Below are positions 7,613 to 16,452 of a DNA stretch of 56,872 nucleotides, one piece after another. A model generated the notes under the pieces. It saw only the letters and a program-made list of their open reading frames with translations. It was not told the origin of the DNA and did not search any database. This DNA comes from Candidatus Gallitreponema excrementavium (GTDB lineage Bacteria; Spirochaetota; Spirochaetia; Treponematales; Treponemataceae): the NCBI GenBank assembly GCA_017694795.1, contig JADIMM010000025.1:1-56872 (forward strand). Reading direction: 5' to 3'. Numbering within the stretch: the first letter of the stretch is position 1; each line of letters starts with the position of its first letter. A program made the position numbers and the translations under genes.

Positions 7613-8362
7613 ATGACAAAGGATATATATATTAAGAACCAGTTAAAAGAAATGCTTGTAAATTTTCTTACAAAAAAGACAGGTCTTGAATGGTATATGT
7701 TCAGAAGACCCAGCGAAATAACAAATGCAATTAAACCATATCTTATGGAACGGGTAAATTCCTTCAGTGAAGCAAGAATTAATTTTACGAGAAGTGAATA
7801 TGAAGAAACAATTGACTGCATCCAGCAATTTAACAGAAATTACCGGATTACCTTTAATTTTACAAAAGAAGAGTATACAAAAATCAAAGATAAAGCTATC
7901 GAAAATGGAATAAGTAATCTTGTAAACTTTATCAATACAATTTTGTATTCATTGTGTTTAAGTAATAAAAACGGTGTCTTATTAAAAGACTTTGTAAATT
8001 TCTTTTTCTCAAAAGAAACAGCAATACACCTGGTTATACCTTTTGAAATAAACGAAAAACTGAAAAGAACCTCTTATTGCGAAAACCGTCAGGCGTTTTT
8101 TAGAAAAGCTTTGTTTTGGCAAATATATTTTTCTCAACCTCAAACTTTGGAAACACCGGATGATGATTTCTATCGTGTAACACCAGAAAAAACCGGGTGG
8201 ACTGCAACAAACATTATTGGTTGTTCCGGAATAAAAAAATACATAAAAAATAGAAAATTGGGCAGCACAAATAACATAGTGTTGCTGAAAATACTTAATA
8301 ATTATCTCGCAGGTATGGATGGAATGGAGATTTCAGAATTTAAAGGTGCCGTAAATGAATGA
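7613..8362 (+). CDS. probable relaxosome accessory protein with two ribbon-helix-helix-like segments
   Basis: 249 residues, no close family recognised. Two segments have the pattern of ribbon-helix-helix DNA-binding folds, a beta-strand of alternating hydrophobics followed by two helices: RITFNFTKEEYTKIKDKA (about residues 75-92) and IHLVIPFEINEKLKRTS (about 137-153). It starts at ATG 7613 behind GGAGAG, 14 bases after the coupling-protein stop; a longer frame reaching back into that gene is not used. It overlaps the next gene by eight bases, so the two are probably coupled. By position it could be a MobC/TraM-like accessory factor or a regulator binding the 3.2-3.7 kb control region. Function is inferred from fold pattern and context only. 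Confidence 0.55.
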   Translation: MTKDIYIKNQLKEMLVNFLTKKTGLEWYMFRRPSEITNAIKPYLMERVNSFSEARINFTRSEYEETIDCIQQFNRNYRITFNFTKEEYTKIKDKAIENGISNLVNFINTILYSLCLSNKNGVLLKDFVNFFFSKETAIHLVIPFEINEKLKRTSYCENRQAFFRKALFWQIYFSQPQTLETPDDDFYRVTPEKTGWTATNIIGCSGIKKYIKNRKLGSTNNIVLLKILNNYLAGMDGMEISEFKGAVNE

Positions 8363-8789
8363 GCATGAAAATGAAGATCTGTTGTCTGAACAGATACATA
8401 TCAGGGTTACAAAAAAAATTAAAGCCTTAATGAATCAAAAGGCTTATGATGAAGGAATAAGTGTCAATGCCATAGCCCAAAAAGCAGTAGCATTATATCT
8501 AACTAAGGATACAATGGACGAAAGTCTCCTCATCGCTAAAATGTCCGACATACAGCGGCAGATCGCCAGGATTATACACGAGATTAATCTGAAGCAAAAA
8601 CTTGACTTGGAGTGGTATCAGTACTTTTTTTTGTTTGCTCCTCCAATCCCGCCGGATGAGGTAGGTATTCGGCTCCAAAAAGCAAACAAAGATGTACAGG
8701 CTTTTCTGCAGAATTTCAAACACAGAGCTGCATCAATCAAGCCTCTCATGGAGACCATCTTTGGCGATTTGTTAGAGGAAGACATCTGA
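8355..8789 (+). CDS. ribbon-helix-helix (CopG/Arc-like) protein
   Basis: 144 residues. Residues 12-50 (QIHIRVTKKIKALMNQKA, then a GISVNAIAQKAVALYL helix) match the ribbon-helix-helix pattern of CopG/Arc-type DNA-binding proteins. The rest is helical, with an aromatic, proline-containing middle (YFFLFAPPIPPDE). The start overlaps the preceding stop (ATGAATGA), and the trbB ATG follows one base after its stop, so it is translated as part of the relaxase-to-trb transcript. It may act with the preceding protein on oriT or as a transfer-operon regulator. Confidence 0.65.
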   Translation: MNEHENEDLLSEQIHIRVTKKIKALMNQKAYDEGISVNAIAQKAVALYLTKDTMDESLLIAKMSDIQRQIARIIHEINLKQKLDLEWYQYFFLFAPPIPPDEVGIRLQKANKDVQAFLQNFKHRAASIKPLMETIFGDLLEEDI

Positions 8790-8790
8790 A

Positions 8791-9783
8791 ATGGATAACA
8801 GCGTTCCTTTTTCAACCTTTGCGGCAGACCAGGAAAAAAGACTCAGGTTAAAAAATAATTTTCTGGCAGATATTTCCTGCCTTAAAAAATATTTGGAAGA
8901 CCCGTCTGTTACCGACATCTTTGTCGTTGGAACCGGAGAAATAATAATAAAGGTATTTGCAAAAGGCAAAATTTTCACCGGGGAGAAAATTTTACCTACG
9001 AAAGTTCGTGGAATAATTTTGAGTGCAGCAGCCCTTTTGGACAAACAGATTGACCCTGTCAACGGAATACCAAAGCTGGAGGCGGTAATTCCGGCTCCAT
9101 ATAATGCACGCATTACCGGATTATTACCGCCATGGGTGGATACACCGGAATTAACATTCCGTAAACCACCCAGGGAGGTTTTTACCCTTGAAAGTTATGT
9201 GGAAAACGGCCGCATGACCAAAGAGGAATATGAACTTATCTGTTCGTATATTAAGGACAGAAAAAACATTTTAATAGGAGGAGGGACAGGAAGTGGAAAG
9301 TCTACACTAACCAATGCTATAATCCAAAAAATGGTTGAGATTACGCCCAATGACCGTTTTTATATCGTTGAGGATGTACCTGAATTGCAGTGCAATGCAA
9401 GGGATAAAACAATGATAGCTGTTAATCCCGTCCATGCTGCAGAAGCGGTAAGGACAGCATTGAGATGGACACCCGACCGTATTATATTTGGCGAAGTACG
9501 ATATGGAGAAGTAGCTAATGAGTTAATTAAGGCATGGAACACAGGTCATACAGGTAATGTGACAACAATACATGCCGATAGTTGTACTTCCATGCTTATC
9601 CGCATGGAAGACCTGTTGCGGGAAGTCATTCCAGGTTCAATACCTAAACTCAGCAGCACTATACATCTGTGCGTTCATATGGCAGGAGGTAAACAAGGGC
9701 CCCATGTGGATGAAGTGTTGCCAACAAACGGAAATAGAACCGATGACTTTATATCATTACTTAAAGCCAATAATTTGGCATAA
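8791..9783 (+). CDS. trbB: T4SS ATPase TrbB (VirB11 family)
   Basis: Hexameric traffic ATPase at the inner face of the secretion channel. The 330-residue protein is normal length for the family. Walker A is GGGTGSGKST (about residues 164-173). The Asp box lies in YIVEDVPELQC, and the VirB11 Walker B/His box reads RIIFGEVRYGE followed by GHTGNVTTIHAD. The ATG follows the upstream stop by one base. The last codons are part of an imperfect duplication that continues past the stop (see 9742-9899). It opens the trbB-C-D-E-J-L order. Confidence 0.95.
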   Translation: MDNSVPFSTFAADQEKRLRLKNNFLADISCLKKYLEDPSVTDIFVVGTGEIIIKVFAKGKIFTGEKILPTKVRGIILSAAALLDKQIDPVNGIPKLEAVIPAPYNARITGLLPPWVDTPELTFRKPPREVFTLESYVENGRMTKEEYELICSYIKDRKNILIGGGTGSGKSTLTNAIIQKMVEITPNDRFYIVEDVPELQCNARDKTMIAVNPVHAAEAVRTALRWTPDRIIFGEVRYGEVANELIKAWNTGHTGNVTTIHADSCTSMLIRMEDLLREVIPGSIPKLSSTIHLCVHMAGGKQGPHVDEVLPTNGNRTDDFISLLKANNLA

Positions 9784-9785
9784 AA

Positions 9786-9807
9786 ATGTAATTAGATATA
9801 TATATAA
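9786..9807 (+). promoter_or_regulatory. post-stop AT-rich element, diverged copy after trbB
   Basis: AATGTAATTAGATATATATA begins three bases after the trbB stop. It is the least conserved of four copies of an element whose consensus is TTGTAAATAG followed by RTATAWATAT. Confidence 0.4.
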
Positions 9808-9876
9808 TTTATTGATATAAATCGGGCTTGGCTGATGATTTTATATCATTAATTAAAGCCAATAATATTGCCTGAA

Positions 9877-9898
9877 AATTGTAAATAGATATATATAT
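9877..9898 (+). promoter_or_regulatory. post-stop AT-rich element upstream of trbC
   Basis: AATTGTAAATAG plus ATATATATAT starts two bases after the stop of the trbB 3' remnant and ends 30 bases before the trbC ATG. The position allows a promoter, a regulator site or an mRNA-processing site; the sequence alone does not decide. Confidence 0.45.
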
Positions 9899-9928
9899 GT
9901 TTAACACCAATGTTTAAAGGGGTTTTAG

Positions 9929-10282
9929 ATGAGAAATTTTCGTTTGGGTTTCAGTAAAAAAACTGTAATGGTTTTGTTTTTGTGTTTTATATGCATTTCT
10001 GCTACTTTCGCAGATGATGCTTTTGGTCTTAATTCAAAGGTTCGTATACTCGTAGACCTTATTTCAAGTCCATGGGTAAAGGGTATCGCCTGTATTGCTT
10101 TGGTTGTCGAGTGCATTGGGCTTATCACTGCAGGCCGTCAGGAGCCAGGTATGTTTAAAAAATTTATACCCTGGATTGCCGGGACAATCCTGTTTATGGC
10201 AGCAGGAACTATAACAAATAAATTCCTTGACAGTACCAACAGTTCGGTTAATTCAGCGACTCTTGGGCTTGATGAGGAGTAA
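9929..10282 (+). CDS. trbC: conjugative pilin TrbC (VirB2-like)
   Basis: Small pilin-type protein, 117 residues, probably the major subunit of the conjugative pilus. It has an N-terminal signal peptide (hydrophobic core about residues 12-24, likely cleavage after SATFA) and two further hydrophobic segments (WVKGIACIALVVECIGLITA and FIPWIAGTILFMAAGTIT). That size and topology fit TrbC/VirB2. AAAGGGG lies seven bases upstream of the ATG. It sits between trbB and trbD, as expected. Confidence 0.85.
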   Translation: MRNFRLGFSKKTVMVLFLCFICISATFADDAFGLNSKVRILVDLISSPWVKGIACIALVVECIGLITAGRQEPGMFKKFIPWIAGTILFMAAGTITNKFLDSTNSSVNSATLGLDEE

Positions 10283-10293
10283 AGGAGGCGGAC

Positions 10294-10545
10294 ATGACAC
10301 TACAGGATTATTCAATTCCGGTACACAAGAGCTTACAACAACCGGATTTGCTTCTGGGAATACCCAAAATAATTGTAGCCCTGATTTTTTGTGTTACTGT
10401 GCTTCTTGTTTATCTTCTTGGCTTTGGTTTTTCCCCTGTTGCGATAGTCCTGTATGTGCCGTGCCGGCTCATCAGTAAGAACGACCCACAGTTGTTAAGC
10501 ATAGGGCTGTCCAGCCTTTTTGAGCTTGATGAACTGGAAGGGTAA
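10294..10545 (+). CDS. trbD: T4SS protein TrbD (VirB3-like)
   Basis: 83 residues with the typical TrbD/VirB3 layout: a short polar N-terminus (YSIPVHKSL), a hydrophobic hairpin at about residues 24-55, then a C-terminal KNDPQLLSIGL-type segment found in VirB3 proteins. A strong AAAGGAGG site precedes the ATG, and trbE follows nine bases after the stop. Role: inner-membrane component working with TrbE in pilus assembly. Confidence 0.85.
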   Translation: MTLQDYSIPVHKSLQQPDLLLGIPKIIVALIFCVTVLLVYLLGFGFSPVAIVLYVPCRLISKNDPQLLSIGLSSLFELDELEG

Positions 10546-10554
10546 GGAGTTTCC

Positions 10555-13053
10555 ATGTTTGGAATAAATTTTTTAAATAAATTCACTTTAAAGCCTTATG
10601 AGGAAAGAAACAGTAAACTGGCAACCTATTGTCCATGGTCATATCCCGTTGGGAAAAAAGATGAGGGAATAATTCTTCTGAAAACAGGAGCTTTGATGAG
10701 GGCGTACTCATTTATCTGTCCTGATCTTGGCTCTTCTTCAATTCAGACAATACAAAGCGTGTCTTTTTATTTTAACGAAGCAATCAGACAGCTCGGTAGT
10801 GAGTGGGGGTGTCAGTTTGAGAGTCAAAGAACTTTGTGCAAAGATTATCCGGGAACAAATTGGGACAATGAGGCCGGCTACCTCATTGACCGGCACAGGC
10901 AAAAACTGTTTCAGGAAAAAGACGCTCATTTTCTCAATTATTATTTTATTATCCTTACAATGAATCTGCCAAGTGAAATCTATTCTAAAACAAAGAGCCT
11001 CCTGTACAAGAAAGACAGCCAAAGTGGTGAAGATTATTTGAATCTGGAAAGATGTGAAAAAGAAATACAGGCTTTCCGTGATACAACGGAAGGTATTATG
11101 AGTCATCTCACAGGCAAAATAAGTTACAAAAACCTCGACAATGATGGAGTTGTAACACTGTGCCATTATTCTGTCAGTGCACGGAGGCATAAGGTTTCTT
11201 GTCCGGAAATCCCCACACTGATGGATTATTACATAACAGATGATAACCTGAAAATCGCAAATACATTGCAGTTGGGGGACACATATATACCGATTATTGC
11301 AATCCGTGATTTTCCTATGCAAACCTATCCTGCTATGCTGGGAATACTGAATTCCAGCCAGATTGAATACAGGTGGGTAACACGCTGGATTGCAAGGAGC
11401 AAAGCTGATTCGGCTAAAGATATTGAAAAATACCAGAAAAGGTTTTACGGTTCAAGGAAATCATGGGGAACTGCATTTGCAGAAAGTCTTGGCAATTTTG
11501 AATCCGGCAGGCTGGATCCGGCTGCAACAGCATTTGAAGAAGACACCAATGTTGCAAAGGTTGAACTTGCAACCGATGTTTATTCGTTCGGTTACTACAC
11601 ATCCAACATAATGGTATGGGACAAAAATTATGAAGTGGCAGTCGAAAAAGCAAGATACATAATCAGTCTTGTCAATTCCACCGGATTCACAGCAAAAATG
11701 GAATCTGTCAATTCATTCAACGCATTCCTGTCCATGCAGCCGGGGAATATGTATGCCAATGTACGCCGTCCGGTAATCTCATCCGGCAATCTCAGTCAGA
11801 TTATACCGCTGTCATCGGTGTGGAGCGGAACGAAATACAACCAATGGACAAAGGAGTGTTTCGGTTGCTTTGCCCCCCTCATAACCTGCTCAACATCTTC
11901 CGGGGTGCCGTTTTTTCTCAACCTTAATGTCGGTGATGTCGGTCATTGTTTTATTTTCGGACCATCCGGAGCAGGAAAATCAACTCTTCTTGCTCTGCTG
12001 GCTAATCAATTCCCTAAGTATCAAAATGCGAATGTTGTCATATTGGACAAGGATAAGACTTCACGCAGCGTAACAATGGCAGCGGGGGGTATCTATGTGG
12101 AACCGGGGGCAGAAAATGTGGCTTTCCAGCCCTTGCGGGAACTGGAAACGGAGGTGGATATTTCCTGGGCGGCTGAATTCGTTAAATTGCTGCTTGAAAT
12201 GCAGGGGATTAAAACCGATGCAACTATGAGTGAGGCAATTTCAGTCGCACTTAAACAGATCCGTGACGAAAAAGAACCCCGGGACAGGACATTGACGACT
12301 TTCCAGCAGTATGTTAATTATTCAAACCCAAATACGGGAATCAACGATATAAGGACTGGTATTCAGCCCTATACAATTAACGGCGAATACGGCCGCATCT
12401 TTGATGCCCAGGATACAAATTTTTCCCTGTCCAAATGGATAATGATTGAGATGGGGACACTGATGAAAATGGGGCAGCAGGCTGTAACCCCTGCTCTGTT
12501 TTTTATCTTCAGGTTTATAGAAAAAATATATTCAAAACCTAACGGTGATCCTACGGGAGACCCGACCCTCCTTATTCTTGACGAGGCCTGGGTTTTTCTT
12601 GATAACCCTTTTTTTGCAAAAAAAATTGAAGAATGGCTTGTAACCCTGAGGAAAAAAAGGGTTTTCTGTGTCTTTGCAACCCAGGAAGTAGCCAAGGCGG
12701 TTAAATCAAGTTTATCCACAACGATTATAAGCCAGTGCCTTACCAAAATATACCTTGCGGATACTAACGCATCGTCCGAAATTGTGGCAGGCTATTACCG
12801 TTATTTCGGGCTGGAAGACAACGAAATAGAAGCCCTGGCGAGGGCCAGAATGAAAAGGGATTATTTTTACAAATCACCTAACGGGGCAAGGATGTTTGAA
12901 CTGGGGCTTGATAAATACCAGCTTGCTTTGCTTACCCCTGACCATAATCTCCTCGACAGCCTTGAACGGCAGTATGGCAAAAATTCCGGTATTCCTCTTG
13001 CGGAGGAAATATTCACCCGGAAAGGGATAAATGAATACAAACAGTATCTTTAA
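10555..13053 (+). CDS. trbE: T4SS ATPase TrbE (VirB4 family)
   Basis: Largest and most conserved T4SS ATPase, 832 residues, normal length. The N-terminal half is the VirB4 CagE/TrbE-type domain. Walker A is FGPSGAGKSTLLALL (about residues 468-482) and Walker B LLILDEAWVFLD (about 670-681). The later FATQEV and SQCLTKIYLAD segments are also family features. AAGGAG precedes the ATG. It powers pilus biogenesis and substrate transfer at the inner membrane together with TrbB and VirD4. Confidence 0.97.
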   Translation: MFGINFLNKFTLKPYEERNSKLATYCPWSYPVGKKDEGIILLKTGALMRAYSFICPDLGSSSIQTIQSVSFYFNEAIRQLGSEWGCQFESQRTLCKDYPGTNWDNEAGYLIDRHRQKLFQEKDAHFLNYYFIILTMNLPSEIYSKTKSLLYKKDSQSGEDYLNLERCEKEIQAFRDTTEGIMSHLTGKISYKNLDNDGVVTLCHYSVSARRHKVSCPEIPTLMDYYITDDNLKIANTLQLGDTYIPIIAIRDFPMQTYPAMLGILNSSQIEYRWVTRWIARSKADSAKDIEKYQKRFYGSRKSWGTAFAESLGNFESGRLDPAATAFEEDTNVAKVELATDVYSFGYYTSNIMVWDKNYEVAVEKARYIISLVNSTGFTAKMESVNSFNAFLSMQPGNMYANVRRPVISSGNLSQIIPLSSVWSGTKYNQWTKECFGCFAPLITCSTSSGVPFFLNLNVGDVGHCFIFGPSGAGKSTLLALLANQFPKYQNANVVILDKDKTSRSVTMAAGGIYVEPGAENVAFQPLRELETEVDISWAAEFVKLLLEMQGIKTDATMSEAISVALKQIRDEKEPRDRTLTTFQQYVNYSNPNTGINDIRTGIQPYTINGEYGRIFDAQDTNFSLSKWIMIEMGTLMKMGQQAVTPALFFIFRFIEKIYSKPNGDPTGDPTLLILDEAWVFLDNPFFAKKIEEWLVTLRKKRVFCVFATQEVAKAVKSSLSTTIISQCLTKIYLADTNASSEIVAGYYRYFGLEDNEIEALARARMKRDYFYKSPNGARMFELGLDKYQLALLTPDHNLLDSLERQYGKNSGIPLAEEIFTRKGINEYKQYL

Positions 13054-13078
13054 TACTTAAATAAATGGAGGATTTAAA

Positions 13079-14053
13079 ATGAACAGGAAAGGTAAAGAAA
13101 AAATAATAACCCTGCTTATCCTTTTGATTTTTACGGTTGAACAGGGTTCGGCAAATATGCCTGTAATAGATATATCTAATCTGATGAATTCGGTATCACA
13201 GCTTTATGCCATCTATGATCAGATTAACGCTACGATAGAACAGGTACAGAATACCTACCAGCAGCTTGAAACACAGATTAATTCAATTAAAAACATGGAC
13301 TGGAATGACCTGAAAGGCAGCTTTGCAGATGGTAATTGGTCGGATGCCGAAGGTTTCCAGGGAACATGGGAAAACATCGGTAAATTCCGGACAAATCTTA
13401 CCGATGCCACAAGTGTAATTAACGATAATTTGAATTTGATTAATAATGTAAAAAATACACTTGAAAACAAAACCGTTACCTGTATGGGTAAGCAATATAC
13501 GGTTGCCGGATTGTTCGGTATAGGCAAATACGGTCGGAACAACCTTATGAACCTCCCTGCCTCGGCCTGGGACTATGTTAAGGAAGCAGGGGAAGAAATT
13601 GCTAAAGGTTATGCTGGAAAATTAACATACAAAGAAAAAGAAGCAATAATGAACAGGTGGGGGCTTGACCCTGAGAATTATGCCTACTATAAACTCGTTG
13701 AGGAACAGGTTAATGATTTAACTTCCACCTTGCTGTCCAAAGGAACGGAGGAATACTATACCGCAGAGCTGACAAAAGCAGCTAAGAATAACGAGGCACT
13801 TCTTGAGCTGTCCAACAATGCCGGGGAATCCATAACCGGACAGATGCAGGCTACAACAGGGGCAATTCTTTCCCTAAAGAGTGATATTTTGAATTTGACT
13901 TACGGGGTGAGGGAAACAGCTGCAATGTTCGCAACTGAATCTAAAAGGGAGGAAGTGGCAAAAGCTGCAAAGGCGGAAAGGGATGCCGTCAGAAAGGAAC
14001 AGCGTAAACTTGAGTATCAGAAGCAGACAGGGTATGTTCCCAGTTGGCTGTAG
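13079..14053 (+). CDS. trbJ: T4SS protein TrbJ (VirB5-like)
   Basis: 324 residues with a signal peptide (hydrophobic core at about residues 10-21, likely cut before NMPVIDI). The mature part is rich in Gln/Asn and helical: a coiled-coil-like N-terminal region (QLYAIYDQINATIEQVQNTY) typical of TrbJ, and a charged C-terminal helix. TrbJ/VirB5 proteins are periplasmic or pilus-tip factors. It lies between trbE and trbL as in most Trb systems, with a GGAGG site upstream. It is longer than IncP TrbJ (about 250 residues). Confidence 0.85.
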   Translation: MNRKGKEKIITLLILLIFTVEQGSANMPVIDISNLMNSVSQLYAIYDQINATIEQVQNTYQQLETQINSIKNMDWNDLKGSFADGNWSDAEGFQGTWENIGKFRTNLTDATSVINDNLNLINNVKNTLENKTVTCMGKQYTVAGLFGIGKYGRNNLMNLPASAWDYVKEAGEEIAKGYAGKLTYKEKEAIMNRWGLDPENYAYYKLVEEQVNDLTSTLLSKGTEEYYTAELTKAAKNNEALLELSNNAGESITGQMQATTGAILSLKSDILNLTYGVRETAAMFATESKREEVAKAAKAERDAVRKEQRKLEYQKQTGYVPSWL

Positions 14054-14070
14054 ATGGAGGCATAAAATAA

Positions 14071-16158
14071 ATGAACCGTTATAAAAAACTCTATATATTT
14101 ATCATATTAATGTTTACTGCAATGGGTCTGTATGGCGGCCCCATTGATTCGACCATAACTGCTACTGCGGCAAACGATTTCAGGGTTTTTGACTTACCCC
14201 TGATAAGCGGAATAGGTTATTTTATCAAGACAATTTCCACATTCGGCTATGTTGCCGGATACCTTGCTACCATTTTGGGGGTGGTGGGTGTTGCCTGGAA
14301 TGCTTTCAGGCTGATCTTCGGTACCCAGCAGGTCAGGAAAGCCTGCGTTGACATCGGGGCTAAGTTCCTCCTTTTTACCGTTATAGTAAATCTTTACGGC
14401 TCCATCATCAGCGGGACAATGACCCTGGCAACCGACCTCGGGTTGTATGCCGGAGGTGGGTACTATGAAACAAGGCAGACGATGGAAACCATGTTTCTTG
14501 ACCTCACCGAAAAAAGCAGGGCGGCCGACGAAGCCCTGGAAGCATATTATAATGCAATGGGTGAATCCGGCAAAAAAATATCGGATACAACTATAAGAAT
14601 GATTGCAAAAAACACCGGTGCAACCCCCGACGAAATCCGTGAAAAGATGGAAAAATTCAAGGCTCAGGAATCAAGGTATGGGGATTTGAATCTGGAGAAC
14701 ATAGGAAAGGGTGCTGTTTCTGCAGGAGGGATAACAGGTGGTGCCATAGCCGGTGCTGCAATAGGGTCTTTGGTTCCCGGTGTAGGTACGGTTATCGGAG
14801 GGATAGTCGGCGGTCTTATAGGCGGTATAGGAGGTTGGTTCCTTGGCGGCTGGGTGGGGGAAAAGGCCGACAATGCCATATCAGAACATAATATGTATAA
14901 GAATGTACAGGATGCACAATACAAAAAAATACTCCAGGACATAAACGACGGTGATTATAAACAGGCGTTTCTCCTCCTGAAAGCCCTTAACGATGTTATA
15001 ACACCTACCATTGCCGAGGACGGGACAATTTCTTACATTTACGACCCAAGGATCTACCTTAAGGGGGCAAACGGTTCAGGAATAGAAATCCTTTCCCCGG
15101 GTGCAATAATCAAGACAGGGGTGCTTTGGGCAAACATAATCAAGACAATGGAAGCCTCGGAATATGACTCCGATGCCGGAAATTTTTTGGAAAGGTCTCT
15201 TGACGGGACCTTTAATTCCCTTACAAGATGGCTGATGCAGATAATACTTGTAATTGGGATAATTGCCAGTATGATTTTTGCAACAATCCAGTATTGCATG
15301 GCAGTTTTTGAGTATTTTATTGTCACATCCATGGGGGTTCTTTTTATCCCCTGTGTCCTTTGGGACGGTACAAAAACCTATGCCTCAAAGCTCATTGTCC
15401 TGTTCCTTTCGTTCTTTGTAAAAATAACCGTTACCATACTCTGCCTTTTTTTTGTTGTGAATATCTTTTCCAAGGGGGCAAGTGTAATTGTTACAAGCGG
15501 TGACCCCACAAGCCTTGCCAATTTTGCCTATCTGTTTTTCATAATAATTATGGGCTTTGTCCTGACCCAGAATGCACCTCAGATTGCAATGACGATGCTT
15601 AACGGAACTCCCCAGCTGTCCATGGGAGAATTTCTCCATGCAGCAGCCACCGTAGGAGCCGGGGCTGCCCTGGCAAAACAGGCTGCAACCACAGTGGGTA
15701 ACAAGGTCGGTACACCTCTCGGCCATGTGGCTCAGGGTGCAAATGCCGGAATATCCGAAGGTCTTGCGGCTTTCTCAGGTTCCAGGGATGGGGGTGCAAC
15801 AGTCCGTGAATCCCTAAGACAGGGTGTATCCCAGACTGCATCAGCCTGGCGGTCCGGCATTGTAAACCAGACAAGCAGGCTTATCACAGGCAGGGACAGT
15901 GCCACTGCAGTAAATGCCTCCTCCCTCCATAGCGGTGTTGGTAGTGTAAACAGTGAAAAATTTGAAAATAAGATTAACAAAAATAATGCAAATGCCAACG
16001 GCACAATAAACAACCAGTCAATCAACGAATATTACAGGTTCCAGGCGGAAAAAAACGCACAACAAAATGCCGGGTCCGGAAATCAGAAAACCGTACCGGA
16101 ACCGGAAAAACTTCAGGAACCACTGGGACAGGAAAAAAGCGACCTTGAACAGATATAA
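14071..16158 (+). CDS. trbL: T4SS membrane protein TrbL (VirB6-like), with glycine-zipper insert
   Basis: Polytopic inner-membrane channel component, 695 residues, longer than usual. It has a signal-like N-terminus and several transmembrane segments (about residues 55-110, then 385-500). A soluble helical stretch (about 130-205) leads into a glycine-zipper segment at about 215-265 (GGITGGAIAGAAIG and further GG-rich turns), then TrbL membrane segments resume. The C-terminal roughly 160 residues are Gly/Ser/Asn/Gln-rich and probably cytoplasmic and disordered. ATG 14071 follows a GGAGG about 11 bases upstream, slightly long spacing. The gene ends at a strong terminator hairpin, so trbF and the rest need another promoter. 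Confidence 0.85.
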   Translation: MNRYKKLYIFIILMFTAMGLYGGPIDSTITATAANDFRVFDLPLISGIGYFIKTISTFGYVAGYLATILGVVGVAWNAFRLIFGTQQVRKACVDIGAKFLLFTVIVNLYGSIISGTMTLATDLGLYAGGGYYETRQTMETMFLDLTEKSRAADEALEAYYNAMGESGKKISDTTIRMIAKNTGATPDEIREKMEKFKAQESRYGDLNLENIGKGAVSAGGITGGAIAGAAIGSLVPGVGTVIGGIVGGLIGGIGGWFLGGWVGEKADNAISEHNMYKNVQDAQYKKILQDINDGDYKQAFLLLKALNDVITPTIAEDGTISYIYDPRIYLKGANGSGIEILSPGAIIKTGVLWANIIKTMEASEYDSDAGNFLERSLDGTFNSLTRWLMQIILVIGIIASMIFATIQYCMAVFEYFIVTSMGVLFIPCVLWDGTKTYASKLIVLFLSFFVKITVTILCLFFVVNIFSKGASVIVTSGDPTSLANFAYLFFIIIMGFVLTQNAPQIAMTMLNGTPQLSMGEFLHAAATVGAGAALAKQAATTVGNKVGTPLGHVAQGANAGISEGLAAFSGSRDGGATVRESLRQGVSQTASAWRSGIVNQTSRLITGRDSATAVNASSLHSGVGSVNSEKFENKINKNNANANGTINNQSINEYYRFQAEKNAQQNAGSGNQKTVPEPEKLQEPLGQEKSDLEQI

Positions 16159-16165
16159 AAAAAGA

Positions 16166-16201
16166 GGCTGCACTTCACTGTGAAGTGCAGCCAATTCTTT
16201 T
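16166..16201. terminator. bidirectional rho-independent terminator after trbL
   Basis: GGCTGCACTTCAC (16166-16178) and its exact reverse complement (16180-16192) form a strong stem, followed on the plus strand by AATTCTTTT. On the minus strand the stem is followed by TCTTTTTTT, so it also ends the inverted gene pair reading toward it. Confidence 0.85.
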
Positions 16202-16219
16202 GGGACAGCCCCCTTTCCC

Positions 16220-16435
16220 TTAATTTATTTTACGCTTGAAGTAATATTGAGAACCATCTCCATCTACCGCTACCAGTTCCCAGCCCTGTCTGCCGAACTC
16301 ATTCAACATTTCAGGGTCAAACTTGTAATCAAATGCTAAGTCTTTTTCAGCACCCCAAAGTTTCCGTCCTTGTCCATTTGGTATTTTCCTTGAAAAATCA
16401 CTTCGGTATTTTATTGCATATTCCCATCTATCCAC
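16220..16435 (-). CDS. DUF4177-like small protein
   Basis: 71 residues. The pattern (WEYAIKY at the start, then LNEFGRQGWELVAVDGDG, ending YYFKRKIN) matches the DUF4177-type fold, small beta-rich proteins of unknown role ending in a Y-hydrophobic-F-K-R strand. It lies 17 bases downstream of the lipoprotein gene on the minus strand and ends at the bidirectional terminator, so the two probably form one transcript inserted against the direction of the trb genes. Confidence 0.6.
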   Translation of the reverse strand: MDRWEYAIKYRSDFSRKIPNGQGRKLWGAEKDLAFDYKFDPEMLNEFGRQGWELVAVDGDGSQYYFKRKIN

Positions 16436-16452
16436 AGCTTTCCACCTCCTGT

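Larger units (their letters stand above)
9742..9899 (+). repeat. imperfect tandem duplication of the trbB 3' end
   Basis: About 65 bp covering the last trbB codons, the stop and the following AT-rich element (from 9742) recur 92 bp downstream (from 9834). In the matching frame the second copy reads DDFISLIKANNIA then stop, against DDFISLLKANNLA then stop in trbB. The differences conserve the protein, so the second copy looks like the 3' remnant of a related but diverged trbB rather than a recent slippage product. Confidence 0.75.
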
